DNA of 64,000 bases from Burkholderia singularis (GTDB lineage: Bacteria; Pseudomonadota; Gammaproteobacteria; Burkholderiales; Burkholderiaceae), in the NCBI RefSeq assembly GCF_900176645.1, contig NZ_FXAN01000049.1, positions 1-64,000 of the forward strand, given 5' to 3'. The notes below the pieces were generated by a model that worked only from the letters and a program-made list of their open reading frames with translations, was not told the origin of the DNA and searched no databases. Each line of letters starts with the position of its first letter. Position 1 is the first letter of the stretch. Positions 1-8,101 of this stretch are shown piece by piece. Made by a program: the position numbers and the translations under genes.

Positions 1-399
1 GGCCACTATCTGCCCGCGCTCGCCGGCACCGGCGTCGTGCTCGCCACGAACACGCTGCTGCGCGGCGTGAGCCACGCGATCAACGCGACGCCCGTATCGA
101 ATGCCGACCTCGTGCGCGAATACCAGATCGTCGTGATCTGCCTGGCAGCCGACGAAGTGCACGTGCGCACGCTGTTGTCGAACTCGATGTACGCGAAGCC
201 GCTGTCGTTCCAGAGTCTGACGAGCGAGGACGTGCCGCAGGAGCCGAATGCGCCGGAGCGCATCAAAGTGACGGCCACCCTCAAGCTGCATCCGAAGGAT
301 CAGCCGAGGCTCGAACAGATCGCAAGCCGGATGAGCATGGAAAAAAGCATTTCGAGCGTGAGCTGGACTGCTAAGGAAGCCGAACCATTGATGGAGTGA
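1..399 (+). CDS. mgtC: MgtC family membrane protein, C-terminal part (cut by window edge)
   Basis: The reading frame is open from base 1 to a TGA at 397-399, so only the last 132 residues are visible. They begin with the end of a transmembrane helix (LPALAGTGVVLATNTLLR), continue with a short amphipathic stretch, and finish with an ACT-like cytoplasmic domain (about residues 40-125, with KVTATLKLH and a terminal ISSVSW strand). This layout is that of MgtC/SapB proteins, inner-membrane proteins linked to low-magnesium growth and, in intracellular pathogens, survival in macrophages and inhibition of the F-type ATPase. The N-terminal membrane half and the start lie outside the window. The family call rests on recognition of the C-terminal half only. 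Confidence 0.7.
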   Translation, partial: GHYLPALAGTGVVLATNTLLRGVSHAINATPVSNADLVREYQIVVICLAADEVHVRTLLSNSMYAKPLSFQSLTSEDVPQEPNAPERIKVTATLKLHPKDQPRLEQIASRMSMEKSISSVSWTAKEAEPLME

Positions 400-567
400 T
401 CCGGCAAGAACGATCTGCCACGGCAAACGGGCCGCGCGGAACATTCATGCGGGCTGCGCCGCATGAGCGCTCGCGCTTCGATCCGGCGCCGCAGCGGCGG
501 CCGACGCGGCTCGGCGCGCGCTATGGCGGCATGTCCCGGCCGCGATTGCACGCCCGCGCTCCATCCC

Positions 568-1287
568 TCAAGGCGCGTCCATCAATCCCATCGAGATTGC
601 CTTGACGACCGCTTGCACCTTGTTCGTCGCGCCGAGCTTATCGAGAATGTTGTTCACGTGAAAGTTTACGGTGCGCTCGGAGATGCTCAGGATCTGGCCG
701 ATCTCGCACGCCGTCTTGCCTTCGCCCGTCCAGCAGAGCACCTCGCGTTCGCGCTGCGTCAGCGTAACGCACGCCTCGGGCGCGAGCTTGGGCACCAGAA
801 AACGGCTCATCAGTGAATGCGACATATTGGCCAGCCAGTTCGTTTGCAGCGTGAGCTGATTGATCTCCGCTTGCGTGAGACGGTCCGCGTGCCGCGAAAT
901 CGTCAGGAGGCCGAACACACCACGCGGCGCCCAACTCGATTGCGCAACGCCGACCGCGAGCCCGTGCTCGCGCGCGTCGCTCCAGAGCGACGTCCCGTCC
1001 GAGGCGTCCGCGTCGGGCCAAATGATCATGTTCGGGCTGAGCGCGCCGTCGCGCACGGTCGAGTCGACCTCGAGATAATTCATCTCTTGATAGCGCTCCA
1101 TCCAGCCATCCGGATAGGTGTCGAAGATCGCAACGGCGGGCTTCGAGATCGGCAGCGGCACGCGTATGCCGTAGCAACAATATTCAAAGCCGAGTCGCAT
1201 CGAATACGCGGCGATCTGCTGAAAGAGCTCCTGCTCGTTCTTCGCAGCGCTGAGTTGAAGATAGGCATCCTGCCAACGCAGTTCCAT
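568..1287 (-). CDS. cepR: CepR-type LuxR quorum-sensing regulator
   Basis: A 239-residue LuxR-family receptor for an N-acyl-homoserine lactone. The ligand-binding half (about 20-165) carries the usual pocket residues W62, Y66, D75 and W90; the C-terminal helix-turn-helix is about 175-235 (LTQREREVLCWTGEGKTACE, then SISERTVNFH). It is near-identical in pattern to CepR of Burkholderia cenocepacia and its relatives BpsR/PmlR1/BtaR1, which respond to C8-HSL. Start is ATG at 1287, preceded by a GGGG-containing ribosome site. It faces away from rsaM with 71 bp between them. It should activate cepI through the lux box at 1948-1967. Gene identity is firm by sequence and context; the signal length is from family knowledge. 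Confidence 0.95.
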   Translation of the reverse strand: MELRWQDAYLQLSAAKNEQELFQQIAAYSMRLGFEYCCYGIRVPLPISKPAVAIFDTYPDGWMERYQEMNYLEVDSTVRDGALSPNMIIWPDADASDGTSLWSDAREHGLAVGVAQSSWAPRGVFGLLTISRHADRLTQAEINQLTLQTNWLANMSHSLMSRFLVPKLAPEACVTLTQREREVLCWTGEGKTACEIGQILSISERTVNFHVNNILDKLGATNKVQAVVKAISMGLMDAP

Positions 1288-1358
1288 ATGATCCCCGGCT
1301 ATTTCACGCTGTCATACTTGCTAGGTTTCAGCACGCGCGCCGGCTGATACATTGCGGC

Positions 1359-1814
1359 ATGAATTCACCTTTGCTCCACCGCTTTCGCGGCCCATCCACT
1401 GACGGCTACGTCCGTTTGCCCATACAGGCGCTCGCCGGGCTCGAACTCGTCCATGTATCGTCCGGACTCGATTCCGAATTGCTCGCCGAGTTGCGCACGA
1501 GTGCGATCGACGCCCGCGTCGCCGGCTACACCGAATGGGAGCGCCCACCATCCGCCGGCGCCCCGCATCTGACGTTCGGCTGGGATTGGTACATCGACGG
1601 AGCCACCCACGCGTTCGTCATCGCATGGGGCGACGTCCGCAGCAACGTCATGGGCATCGACCAAAACGGCCTGGACATCGGCATGGCGTTCACGGCAGCC
1701 GAGCTGTCGCGCCGGCTCGCCCAACTCAATTGGCAAACCGTGGTCGCCTCGGCAATACACGACTACGGCCACCGCGAAGGCTTCTGGCCTCACGCGGGGC
1801 AAACGCTGCAATGA
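1359..1814 (+). CDS. rsaM: RsaM-type quorum-sensing modulator (DUF4902)
   Basis: A 151-residue protein lying between cepR and cepI, the position that RsaM holds in Burkholderia and some Pseudomonas. Visible family marks are the conserved Trp-rich middle (TFGWDWYIDG), a VMGIDQNGLDIG segment and a C-terminal NWQTVVASAIHDYGHR block. RsaM proteins have a beta-barrel-like fold without a DNA-binding domain and act as negative homeostatic regulators of acyl-homoserine-lactone production. The start is ATG 1359; no strong ribosome site is obvious. It is transcribed in the same direction as cepI, but 217 bp and the lux box separate them, so cepI has its own promoter. Mechanism in this strain is inferred from the family. 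Confidence 0.9.
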   Translation: MNSPLLHRFRGPSTDGYVRLPIQALAGLELVHVSSGLDSELLAELRTSAIDARVAGYTEWERPPSAGAPHLTFGWDWYIDGATHAFVIAWGDVRSNVMGIDQNGLDIGMAFTAAELSRRLAQLNWQTVVASAIHDYGHREGFWPHAGQTLQ

Positions 1815-1947
1815 CCAGCCCGGCTGCTACGCAACCCGTATTGTCCAATATTCCTTGAACATAGTGGATTGGCAAGCGATTTATCAATTTTTCGCCGGCA
1901 AATCACCTCAAAGTCCCCGTCCCCATATTCCTTCCCCGCTGTCCCGA

Positions 1948-1967
1948 CCCTGTTAGGGTTAACAGTT
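1948..1967. promoter_or_regulatory. lux/cep box upstream of cepI
   Basis: A 20-bp element with the perfect dyad CTGTTA (1950-1955), GGGT, TAACAG (1960-1965). It matches the known cep box pattern (CCCTGT-N-AG-N-GTTA-N-CAGTT) that CepR binds in front of cepI. It is centred 74 bp upstream of the cepI start codon, suitable for activation with positive feedback. Confidence 0.85.
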
Positions 1968-2031
1968 ACCTGTCCTCGGAGCGCGCGATGTAATGCGCCC
2001 AATCCAAAGCACACGCAACGAGGACGACAGC

Positions 2032-2655
2032 ATGCAAACTTTCGTTCATGGCGACGGGCATCTGCCCAACAGTCTGGCGAATGATCTAGGCATTTATCGG
2101 CACCGCGTTTTCGTCGAACAGCTCGGCTGGAAACTGCCGTCGGCCGGCGAAGGCTTCGAGCGCGATCAGTACGACCGGGACGATACCGTCTACGTGATTG
2201 CCCGCGACGACGCCGGCGCCATCTGCGGCTGTGCGCGGCTGTTGCCGACCACGCGCCCCTATCTGCTGAAAGAACTGTTCCCGAACCTGGTCGCCGACGA
2301 TCTTCCGATGCCGCAGTCCGCCGCCGTTTGGGAACTGTCGCGCTTCGCGGCGAATGGCGACGATCCGTCCGGCGCTGGCAATTCGAGCTGGATGGTACGG
2401 CCGATGTTGGCAGCCGTCGTGGAATGCGCCGTCCGGCTCGGCGCAAAGCAGCTCATCGGCGTGACGTTTCTGAGCATGGAGCGGCTGTTCCGCCGCATCG
2501 GCGTTCACGCTCACCGGGCCGGCCCCGCGCAGCGGATCGACGGACGGATGGTCGTCGCGTGCTGGATCGATCTGGACAGCCAGACGCTCGCCGCGCTCGA
2601 CCTCGCTCCCACGCTGGCGCCACTACTTACCACGCAGCAGGCCGAAATGGCCTGA
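2032..2655 (+). CDS. cepI: CepI-type acyl-homoserine-lactone synthase
   Basis: A 207-residue LuxI-family enzyme that makes an N-acyl-homoserine lactone (C8-HSL in close relatives) from S-adenosylmethionine and acyl-ACP in the cytoplasm. Conserved LuxI residues are visible: R and F in the N-terminal YRHRVFVEQLGW segment, ERDQYDRDDT, GCARLLPTTRPYLLKELFP, and WELSRFA. The start is ATG 2032 (MQTFVHGDG); an in-frame ATG at 1993 lacks a ribosome site, while 2032 has GAGGA 12 bases upstream. Expression is likely controlled by CepR at the box 1948-1967 and damped by RsaM. The next gene follows after 68 bp on the same strand and is probably co-transcribed. Confidence 0.96.
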   Translation: MQTFVHGDGHLPNSLANDLGIYRHRVFVEQLGWKLPSAGEGFERDQYDRDDTVYVIARDDAGAICGCARLLPTTRPYLLKELFPNLVADDLPMPQSAAVWELSRFAANGDDPSGAGNSSWMVRPMLAAVVECAVRLGAKQLIGVTFLSMERLFRRIGVHAHRAGPAQRIDGRMVVACWIDLDSQTLAALDLAPTLAPLLTTQQAEMA

Positions 2656-2723
2656 GTCCACCGGCTGGCACGCACCGTACCTGTCCAGTTGGTTACCCGC
2701 CTATTTAAGGAGAACGACATATC

Positions 2724-3512
2724 GTGGACCACTCATCGGTCTTTCGCACGATGCTGCCCACACTCGACGACGGCGCGACCACGCACATCACCATCGCCTA
2801 CCCGCCGTTTGCCAGCCGTCTACCGCTCGTGCGGCTTGGCCGGCATGGGCTTGTCTTCCGCGCGCACGGCACGATGCCACCTGTCTTCGGCGTGCCGCGC
2901 TCGGCGACGCTCTATCTGGACGAGGTGCCGCTTTGCACGCTGCGGCTGATAGTACGCCAGAGCGCGCCACGCGATGACGGCACGCACGATCTGACGATGC
3001 AGCCCTCGACCACGAACGGCGACGCGTTGCTCTGGCACGCATTGCACGCACATTGCCGGGATGCCGGCATGCTCGCCCAGCAGGATGGCGCGGCGCAGGC
3101 CGCGCCGAGCGATGCCGCGTCACGTGAAGCATCCCCGGCCTCAGCCACACCCGCCGATGCCCGCCCGACACGCAGCGCGGCCTTCCGTCTCGCGGATCGC
3201 GGCGACGCGCGCTTTTTCGCCGACTGGCTCGAATATCACTTCGACGAGTTGCGCGCGCTCGCGCAGGGCCACTCGCCCGGCCTGCATCTGAATGAGCTCG
3301 AACATCGGCAGACCGGCGACGAGGTGGACGTGCGCTTCGTCTATGACATCGACGGCCATGCCGACCGCCAAACGCTCACGGACTGCGCGCGGCGCACGTG
3401 CGACTGGATCACCGCCGAAGTCCGGCGCCGCTTCGATCTGCCGATCGCCGAACAGCGCTTCGGCATGCGCAAGCCGCACCGCCCGTCGGGCTATTCGTTT
3501 TCGTCGAAGTAA
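2724..3512 (+). CDS. Uncharacterised cepI-linked protein (BCAM1871-like position)
   Basis: A 262-residue cytoplasmic protein of no family I can name. It starts with GTG 2724 behind a clear AAGGAGA ribosome site (2707-2713). Two apparent domains are visible: an N-terminal beta-rich part (1-110, ending in [10 protein letters not shown]) and a C-terminal alpha/beta part (about 150-255, with [16 protein letters not shown] and [13 protein letters not shown]), joined by an Ala/Pro/Ser-rich linker (about 120-150). There is no signal peptide, membrane segment or helix-turn-helix. Its place directly after cepI is the same as that of BCAM1871 in B. cenocepacia, which I recall as a cepI-co-transcribed protein that raises AHL output; orthology is inferred from position. 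Its last 22 bases overlap the end of ribA on the other strand. Confidence 0.75.
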   Translation: MDHSSVFRTMLPTLDDGATTHITIAYPPFASRLPLVRLGRHGLVFRAHGTMPPVFGVPRSATLYLDEVPLCTLRLIVRQSAPRDDGTHDLTMQPSTTNGDALLWHALHAHCRDAGMLAQQDGAAQAAPSDAASREASPASATPADARPTRSAAFRLADRGDARFFADWLEYHFDELRALAQGHSPGLHLNELEHRQTGDEVDVRFVYDIDGHADRQTLTDCARRTCDWITAEVRRRFDLPIAEQRFGMRKPHRPSGYSFSSK

Positions 3513-4153
3513 TAGTGACCGAATTTGAGCTGCTTGGTGCGGATATAACGCTCGTTTTCCTCGCGCACCGGCACCGCGAGCGCGACGCGTTCGCACACCG
3601 GGATGCCGTGTGCCGCGAGGGTGTCGAATTTCTTCGGATTGTTGCTCATCAGCCGGACTGACGTGACCTTCAAAATGCGCAGGATCGCGGCTGCGGAATC
3701 GTACTCGCGCGCGTCGTCCGGCAAGCCGAGGTCGAGATTCGCCTCGACGGTATCCCGCCCCTGCTCCTGCAGCGCATACGCGCGAATCTTGTTGCTCAAA
3801 CCAATTCCACGCCCTTCGTGCCCGCGCAGGTACAACAACACGCCGCGCCCCTCAGCCGCGATATAGCGCAACGCAAGATCAAGCTGCTCGCCGCAGTCGC
3901 ACCGGTATGACCCGAATACGTCGCCCGTCAGGCATTCGGAATGGAGCCGCGTCAGCACCGGCGATTGCCCGGTGACGTCGCCTGCCACCAACGCCAGATG
4001 CTCGGCCTCGCTGCCGGCAACACGAAACGCGTAGGACGTAAACGTGCCGTAGCGGGTCGGGAGCATCGCGGTTGCGACAAGCGTCACGCACTCGGAGGCG
4101 GCGCCGTCGTCCGGCTGCGTCGAAAAGGGACACGAAGACATCTTGGAATGCAT
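3491..4153 (-). CDS. ribA: GTP cyclohydrolase II (riboflavin synthesis)
   Basis: A 220-residue RibA. It opens GTP to 2,5-diamino-6-ribosylamino-4-pyrimidinone 5'-phosphate, formate and pyrophosphate, the first step of riboflavin synthesis. The zinc-binding cysteines are C74, C85 and C87 ([20 protein letters not shown]), followed by the GTP-binding [20 protein letters not shown] block and [12 protein letters not shown]. It lacks the RibB domain, as in stand-alone RibA. ATG 4153 is used here; a second ATG four codons on (MSSCPF) is also possible since neither has a strong ribosome site. It meets the cepI-linked gene tail to tail with a 22-base overlap. No FMN riboswitch is evident upstream. Confidence 0.95.
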   Translation of the reverse strand: MHSKMSSCPFSTQPDDGAASECVTLVATAMLPTRYGTFTSYAFRVAGSEAEHLALVAGDVTGQSPVLTRLHSECLTGDVFGSYRCDCGEQLDLALRYIAAEGRGVLLYLRGHEGRGIGLSNKIRAYALQEQGRDTVEANLDLGLPDDAREYDSAAAILRILKVTSVRLMSNNPKKFDTLAAHGIPVCERVALAVPVREENERYIRTKQLKFGHYYFDENE

Positions 4154-4318
4154 CGAATAAAGAAATTAAGGAATGTACTGGATAGCGGGCGAATAAAGTT
4201 TACCGCTAATCTAACAACAGAATGTCCTGCCAGCCGCCGAGCAGGCCTATACTGAATTCTTCCTCGGTGCCAAGCCAGCGCCGCATTCTGTGCATCGCCC
4301 AGCCAACGGAGACCGCGT

Positions 4319-4786
4319 ATGAGCATCACCGTCGCACAGATTCTCAAATCCAAGCCCGATTCCGGCCGCACGATTCATTCGATCAAAAGATCCGATTCCG
4401 TCTATGACGCAATCAAGCTGATGGCGGAAAAAGGCATCGGCGCGCTGCTCGTGATGGAAGGCGCGAAGATCGTCGGCATCGTGACGGAGCGGGACTATGC
4501 ACGCAAGGTCGTTCTTCTGGACCGGTCGTCCAAAGCAACGCGCGTCGAGGAAATCATGACGTCGAGGGTGCGCTATGTCGAACCGTCGCAAACGAGCGAC
4601 GAATGCATGGCGCTGATGACGGAACATCGGATTCGCCATCTGCCGGTTCTCGACGACGGCCATCTCATGGGCTTCATATCGATCGGGGATCTCGTGAAAA
4701 GTGTGATCGCCGACCAGCAATTCACGATCAATCAGCTCGAGCATTACATTCACGGCACGCCACACGCGGCTACGCATTTGCAATAA
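4319..4786 (+). CDS. Two-CBS-domain protein
   Basis: A 155-residue protein made of two CBS domains (about 15-70 and 80-140), recognised by the repeated pattern IGALLVMEGAKIVGIVTERD and RHLPVLDDGHLMGFISIGD. Such stand-alone CBS pairs bind adenosine nucleotides as energy sensors; the partner is not evident from the neighbours. The start ATG 4319 has a GGAGA ribosome site. It is transcribed divergently from ribA across 165 bp. Confidence 0.9.
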   Translation: MSITVAQILKSKPDSGRTIHSIKRSDSVYDAIKLMAEKGIGALLVMEGAKIVGIVTERDYARKVVLLDRSSKATRVEEIMTSRVRYVEPSQTSDECMALMTEHRIRHLPVLDDGHLMGFISIGDLVKSVIADQQFTINQLEHYIHGTPHAATHLQ

Positions 4787-4805
4787 GCGTGGCCCCGCTG
4801 TCGCC

Positions 4806-4836
4806 AAAAAATGCCCAAACGCTTCACGTTTGGGCA
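4806..4836 (-). terminator. Intrinsic terminator for the DUF4148 gene
   Basis: A perfect 10-bp stem (TGCCCAAACG / CGTTTGGGCA, 5-base loop) with AAAAAA on the plus-strand left side, which becomes a U-tract when read leftwards. It therefore ends leftward transcription, about 145 bp after the DUF4148 gene at 4980-5309. Confidence 0.8.
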
Positions 4837-4979
4837 AAGCCGCCGGGACGCGGCGACGGAGGTGTTCGCCCCCTGCATCGCGGGCCTCGCGCAACCTGCG
4901 CGGTCCTGCCGCGGATCGAATCGTGCTTTGCGCGCGGCACACCGACGACACGCGTCCGGGGTGGCCGCACGCGCCGCGT

Positions 4980-5309
4980 TCAATGACCAAAGTAGATCGA
5001 ATTGACGGGCGAAGCCGGCTTCGCCGCGCGGCGGCCGGATTCGGCCATGCCAACCGGCTGCACGCCGTAGCCGCTCGTGTCGGCGTGCGTGAGCGTTTGC
5101 TGCGCCGGCTGCGCGCGGCGCGTCGCCGCCTGGACGTTTGCCGGGTATTGCGGATCACTGACTTCGGGCTTGTAACCGTTTTGCTCGAGTTGGACCAATT
5201 CCGAGCGCACCTGCTCGCGAGTCAGCGGTTGCTGATCGGCTTGCGCGAAAGAAGCGAGCGGTGCGGCGAGAATGGAAACGGCTATGGCTGCGTGGACAAA
5301 CGATTTCAT
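4980..5309 (-). CDS. DUF4148 secreted small protein
   Basis: A 109-residue protein with a Sec signal peptide (MKSFVHAAIAVSILAAPLAS, cleavage after the ASFA before QADQQ). The mature part carries the DUF4148 signature LTREQVRSELVQLEQNGYKP followed by DPQYPANVQAA. Proteins of this family are abundant in Burkholderia and periplasmic or secreted, with unknown role. A strong GGAGGT ribosome site precedes ATG 5309. A second member lies at 44496-44837. Confidence 0.9.
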   Translation of the reverse strand: MKSFVHAAIAVSILAAPLASFAQADQQPLTREQVRSELVQLEQNGYKPEVSDPQYPANVQAATRRAQPAQQTLTHADTSGYGVQPVGMAESGRRAAKPASPVNSIYFGH

Positions 5310-5836
5310 GGTGCTGACCTCCGAAATGTTTTAGTAGCGTCGCTCCGAACTCATTCGTCGTGTCCGAGGCGATTGATTTCAGTCTAGTCAGCAAGCCATC
5401 AAGGGAAAATACCTAGTTCGAACATACACTGTTGCAATGTCGAAAAAAATCGCAGGCCTTGGTCAGTCGACAAAAAGCAAAAAGCATCGTATCGGCAACA
5501 ATAGTCGGATGTATGCGAAAGCCAAGCCATAGCTGCCTGCTCTGCCGCTTTGTTGTATATTTGTAAAGTTACGTTTTCCGCCGCCTTATTCTCCCGATCA
5601 TGTGCCCGCAGGCCACCTCCACCGTCGCAACACGCAGCCCATGCGGCGTGCGCGCGATCATGGCCGCCAGCGCAACGCTCCCGCTTCTTCGAAGCATGCT
5701 TGCCGCGCCGCTCGCCGACGCCCGGCGCCTGATCTGACGTCATCCCTCCGCCGGAGCCGCGTCAGCCAGGCTCCGGGCGATTCCGCACACAGGTTGGCCT
5801 CGTCGCCTTTCCCTTATCGCCTACCCGGAGACGGTC
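5310..5836. other. Intergenic region between the DUF4148 gene and rnk
   Basis: 527 bp between divergent genes. The middle (about 5400-5580) is AT-richer than its surroundings and probably holds both promoters. No convincing small gene, repeat or RNA was seen. Confidence 0.5.
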
Positions 5837-6235
5837 ATGAAAAAACGCATTTACCAGCTCACCGAACTCGACGTCGCACGCCTGGAAAGGCATGCGGAAC
5901 GCAATCCGCACTATCAGGCGATGCTCGACACGCTGCTCGAGCGCGCGGATATCGTCGAATCGCCGAGAATTCGCGCCAATGTTGTCACGATGAATTCGCA
6001 AGTCAGCTTGATCGATAAGACATCCGGCCAGCAGATGACCTGGACGATCGTTTATCCGGACGCGGCGGACTTCGCCCAAGGCCATCTGAACGTGTTTTCG
6101 CCGGTCGGCATCGCGCTGCTCGGCGCGCGCCGGGGCGAGCACGTGACAGTCGCGTCGCCCGACGGCGGCACCGCAGTACTGACGATCAACGAAATTCTGT
6201 ACCAGCCGGAAGCGAGCGGCGATTACGCACACTGA
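5837..6235 (+). CDS. rnk: Rnk regulator of nucleoside diphosphate kinase
   Basis: A 132-residue Rnk/GreA-like protein: a short N-terminal helical pair (1-45) then the FKBP-like C-terminal domain (50-130) with ANVVTMNSQVSLID, IVYPDAAD and SPVGIALLGARRGE. Rnk binds RNA polymerase near the secondary channel and affects nucleotide pools; Burkholderia and Pseudomonas usually carry one or more copies. Start ATG 5837 has a GGAGA ribosome site and a bidirectional terminator follows. Confidence 0.93.
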   Translation: MKKRIYQLTELDVARLERHAERNPHYQAMLDTLLERADIVESPRIRANVVTMNSQVSLIDKTSGQQMTWTIVYPDAADFAQGHLNVFSPVGIALLGARRGEHVTVASPDGGTAVLTINEILYQPEASGDYAH

Positions 6236-6256
6236 CCGACGATCGCCAGTCAAACG

Positions 6257-6294
6257 AAAAAGCGAGGATTGCCTGCCGGCATCCTCGCTTTTTT
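6257..6294. terminator. Bidirectional terminator after rnk
   Basis: AAAAAGCGAGGAT and ATCCTCGCTTTTTT form a 13-bp stem with an 11-base loop; A- and T-tracts flank both sides, so it can end transcription from either direction. It lies 22 bp after rnk. Confidence 0.85.
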
Positions 6295-6332
6295 GCTTTC
6301 GCTCCGCGCTTGCTTGCATGCGCATCATGCAG

Positions 6333-6359
6333 AAAAAAAGGCGCCCGAAGGCGCCTTTT
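6333..6359 (-). terminator. Intrinsic terminator of the porin gene
   Basis: GGCGCC / GGCGCC with a CGAA loop, extended by AAAA/TTTT pairing and a run of seven A on the left, which is a U-tract in the leftward transcript. It lies 28 bp past the porin stop codon. Confidence 0.85.
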
Positions 6360-6386
6360 CGAGACTGGACAAGCCAGCCGTCACGC

Positions 6387-7505
6387 TTAGAAGCGGTGAC
6401 GCAGACCAACCGTCGCTGCGGTTTGGTTGATCGACGTGCTTGCCGGCGTCGTCGGATCGCCATTCCAGATCGATGCGCCGCCAGCGTTCTTCGACGCACG
6501 CTGGTACACAGCTTGTGCGTACACGTCGGTGCGCTTCGACAGCGCGTAGTCGGCTTGCAGACCGAACTGGTTCCAGTGAGCGCTGTCGCCGTTCAGCTTC
6601 GCGTTCGTGTACGTGTAAGCAGCACCCAGACCCAGAGCCGGCGTCAGGTTGTACTTCAGGTTCGCTTCGTAGTTGTCGGCACGCAGCGTACCAGCGTTGT
6701 TTGCACGATTGTCGAGACGCGATTGCGTCCAGAGCAGGCCGCCTTGCAGCGGGCCGTAAGCGTAGCTCGCGCCAGCACCGTAGACGCGCGAACGACCTTG
6801 CGAGGCGTAAGCCGAGTTGTCGATTGCGCCGATCACGCTGTTACCGCCGTTAGCCGGCTGACCAGCGTTGTTCGCTTGCGAATACGAACCGCCGATACGC
6901 AGGCCTTGGTACTGATACGAGAAACCGCCGCTATACGCACGGTTGTTCGCGAACTGCGAGCTGTTCGAGAACGAGTACGTACCGCCGAATTGCAGGCCGG
7001 CGTAGTTCGCGCTCGTGAACTTGATCGTGTTGTTCGAAGCGTAGCCGCCGTTCGTGTTCAGGTTGTCGTTGTTGAGCGGGTGCGCGAAATACGTGCCGCC
7101 CCAGGTGCCCGTTGCCGACAGCGGAGCCAGGTAGTCATACGTCGAATCGAACTGGCGACCCAGCGTGACCGTGCCGTAGTTGCTCGACAGGCCGACGAAC
7201 GCTTGACGGTTGAACATGCCACCGTTGTTCTGGAACTTGCCGTTACCGATGTTGAAGCCGCTCTCCAACGTGAAGATCGCCTTCAGGCCGCCGCCGAGGT
7301 CTTCCGAACCACGCAGGCCGAAGCGGCTTTGGTCGATGCCGCTGCCAACCGACCACAGCGACTTGCCGCTGCCCGACGGCGTAGCGACGTTGCTTTGGTA
7401 CGTGACGCCCGCGTCGAGCACACCGTACAGCGTGACGCTGCTTTGAGCGTGTGCGACAGTAGCGAACGATGCAGCGACTGCTGCAACAATCAGAGTCTTT
7501 TTCAT
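6387..7505 (-). CDS. OpcP-type outer-membrane porin
   Basis: A 372-residue general porin of the beta-proteobacterial trimeric type (Gram_neg_porins/Porin_4). A signal peptide (MKKTLIVAAVAASFATVAHA) is followed by the family's start QSSVTLYGVLDAGVTYQSN, repeated amphipathic strands, the L3 region (TLGRQFDSTYDYL) and a C-terminal strand ending in aromatic F (GLRHRF), the assembly signal for the BAM machinery. ATG 7505 follows GGGAG. It has its own terminator, so it is probably a single-gene unit. Confidence 0.95.
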   Translation of the reverse strand: MKKTLIVAAVAASFATVAHAQSSVTLYGVLDAGVTYQSNVATPSGSGKSLWSVGSGIDQSRFGLRGSEDLGGGLKAIFTLESGFNIGNGKFQNNGGMFNRQAFVGLSSNYGTVTLGRQFDSTYDYLAPLSATGTWGGTYFAHPLNNDNLNTNGGYASNNTIKFTSANYAGLQFGGTYSFSNSSQFANNRAYSGGFSYQYQGLRIGGSYSQANNAGQPANGGNSVIGAIDNSAYASQGRSRVYGAGASYAYGPLQGGLLWTQSRLDNRANNAGTLRADNYEANLKYNLTPALGLGAAYTYTNAKLNGDSAHWNQFGLQADYALSKRTDVYAQAVYQRASKNAGGASIWNGDPTTPASTSINQTAATVGLRHRF

Positions 7506-8101
7506 GCGTGAAGCTCCCTTTACAAAAAAGGTCAGACCTTGCGGCCTCGTTTGTTAAACGGTCCACAACCGCCCGGAAGCGCCACGTCGGCTTTGTGAAA
7601 CATCCACATGGCCGCGCCCGGATGGTTGCCCGTTCTGGAACCGAGAGTTTAGGGGTGCACCCTAGGGTCACCATTCACACATGGCGAAATAAGCTTTTCC
7701 AGAACTAGAAATAATAGAAATGCCCATTCCTTATAAGCTTTTGTTTTATATAAACTTTTTGGGTTATTGACGGCGCTTTTTTGGTGGGGTCACTTCGGCC
7801 ATTACTTTGTGTCAGCGTCTTGACGGTTGCATAGAAACAACAATTCCATCTGCCTAAAAATGCCCGGCAATGCCATGGACGGCAATTTTTACCGTATTTT
7901 ACACTCACGTCGTCGATCAACCGAAAGCTTGTGTGCGGAGAAATGCCACCGGATATCGGACTTTCCGTCATCGCCCATCGAGAATTTCTATCAAACATCC
8001 CTATTCGATGCAGTGTTGTTGGCTATCCGGCATTGCGCCGGTCTAAGCTTCGGAAATCGGCTGCACCCATTTCTCCCCACTGCATACTCGAGGCCCCTGC
8101 C
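7506..8101. other. Intergenic region, porin and ene-reductase promoters
   Basis: 596 bp between divergent genes. 7690-7900 is distinctly AT-rich, as is common before strongly expressed porins. A perfect 10-bp palindrome GGGTGCACCC lies near 7653. No gene was seen. Confidence 0.5.

Noticed and set aside
1993-2031. Earlier ATG for cepI
   Set aside because: No ribosome site, and CepI homologues begin MQTFVH.
4154-4318. FMN riboswitch upstream of ribA
   Set aside because: The 165-bp leader is too short and lacks the conserved RFN-element blocks.
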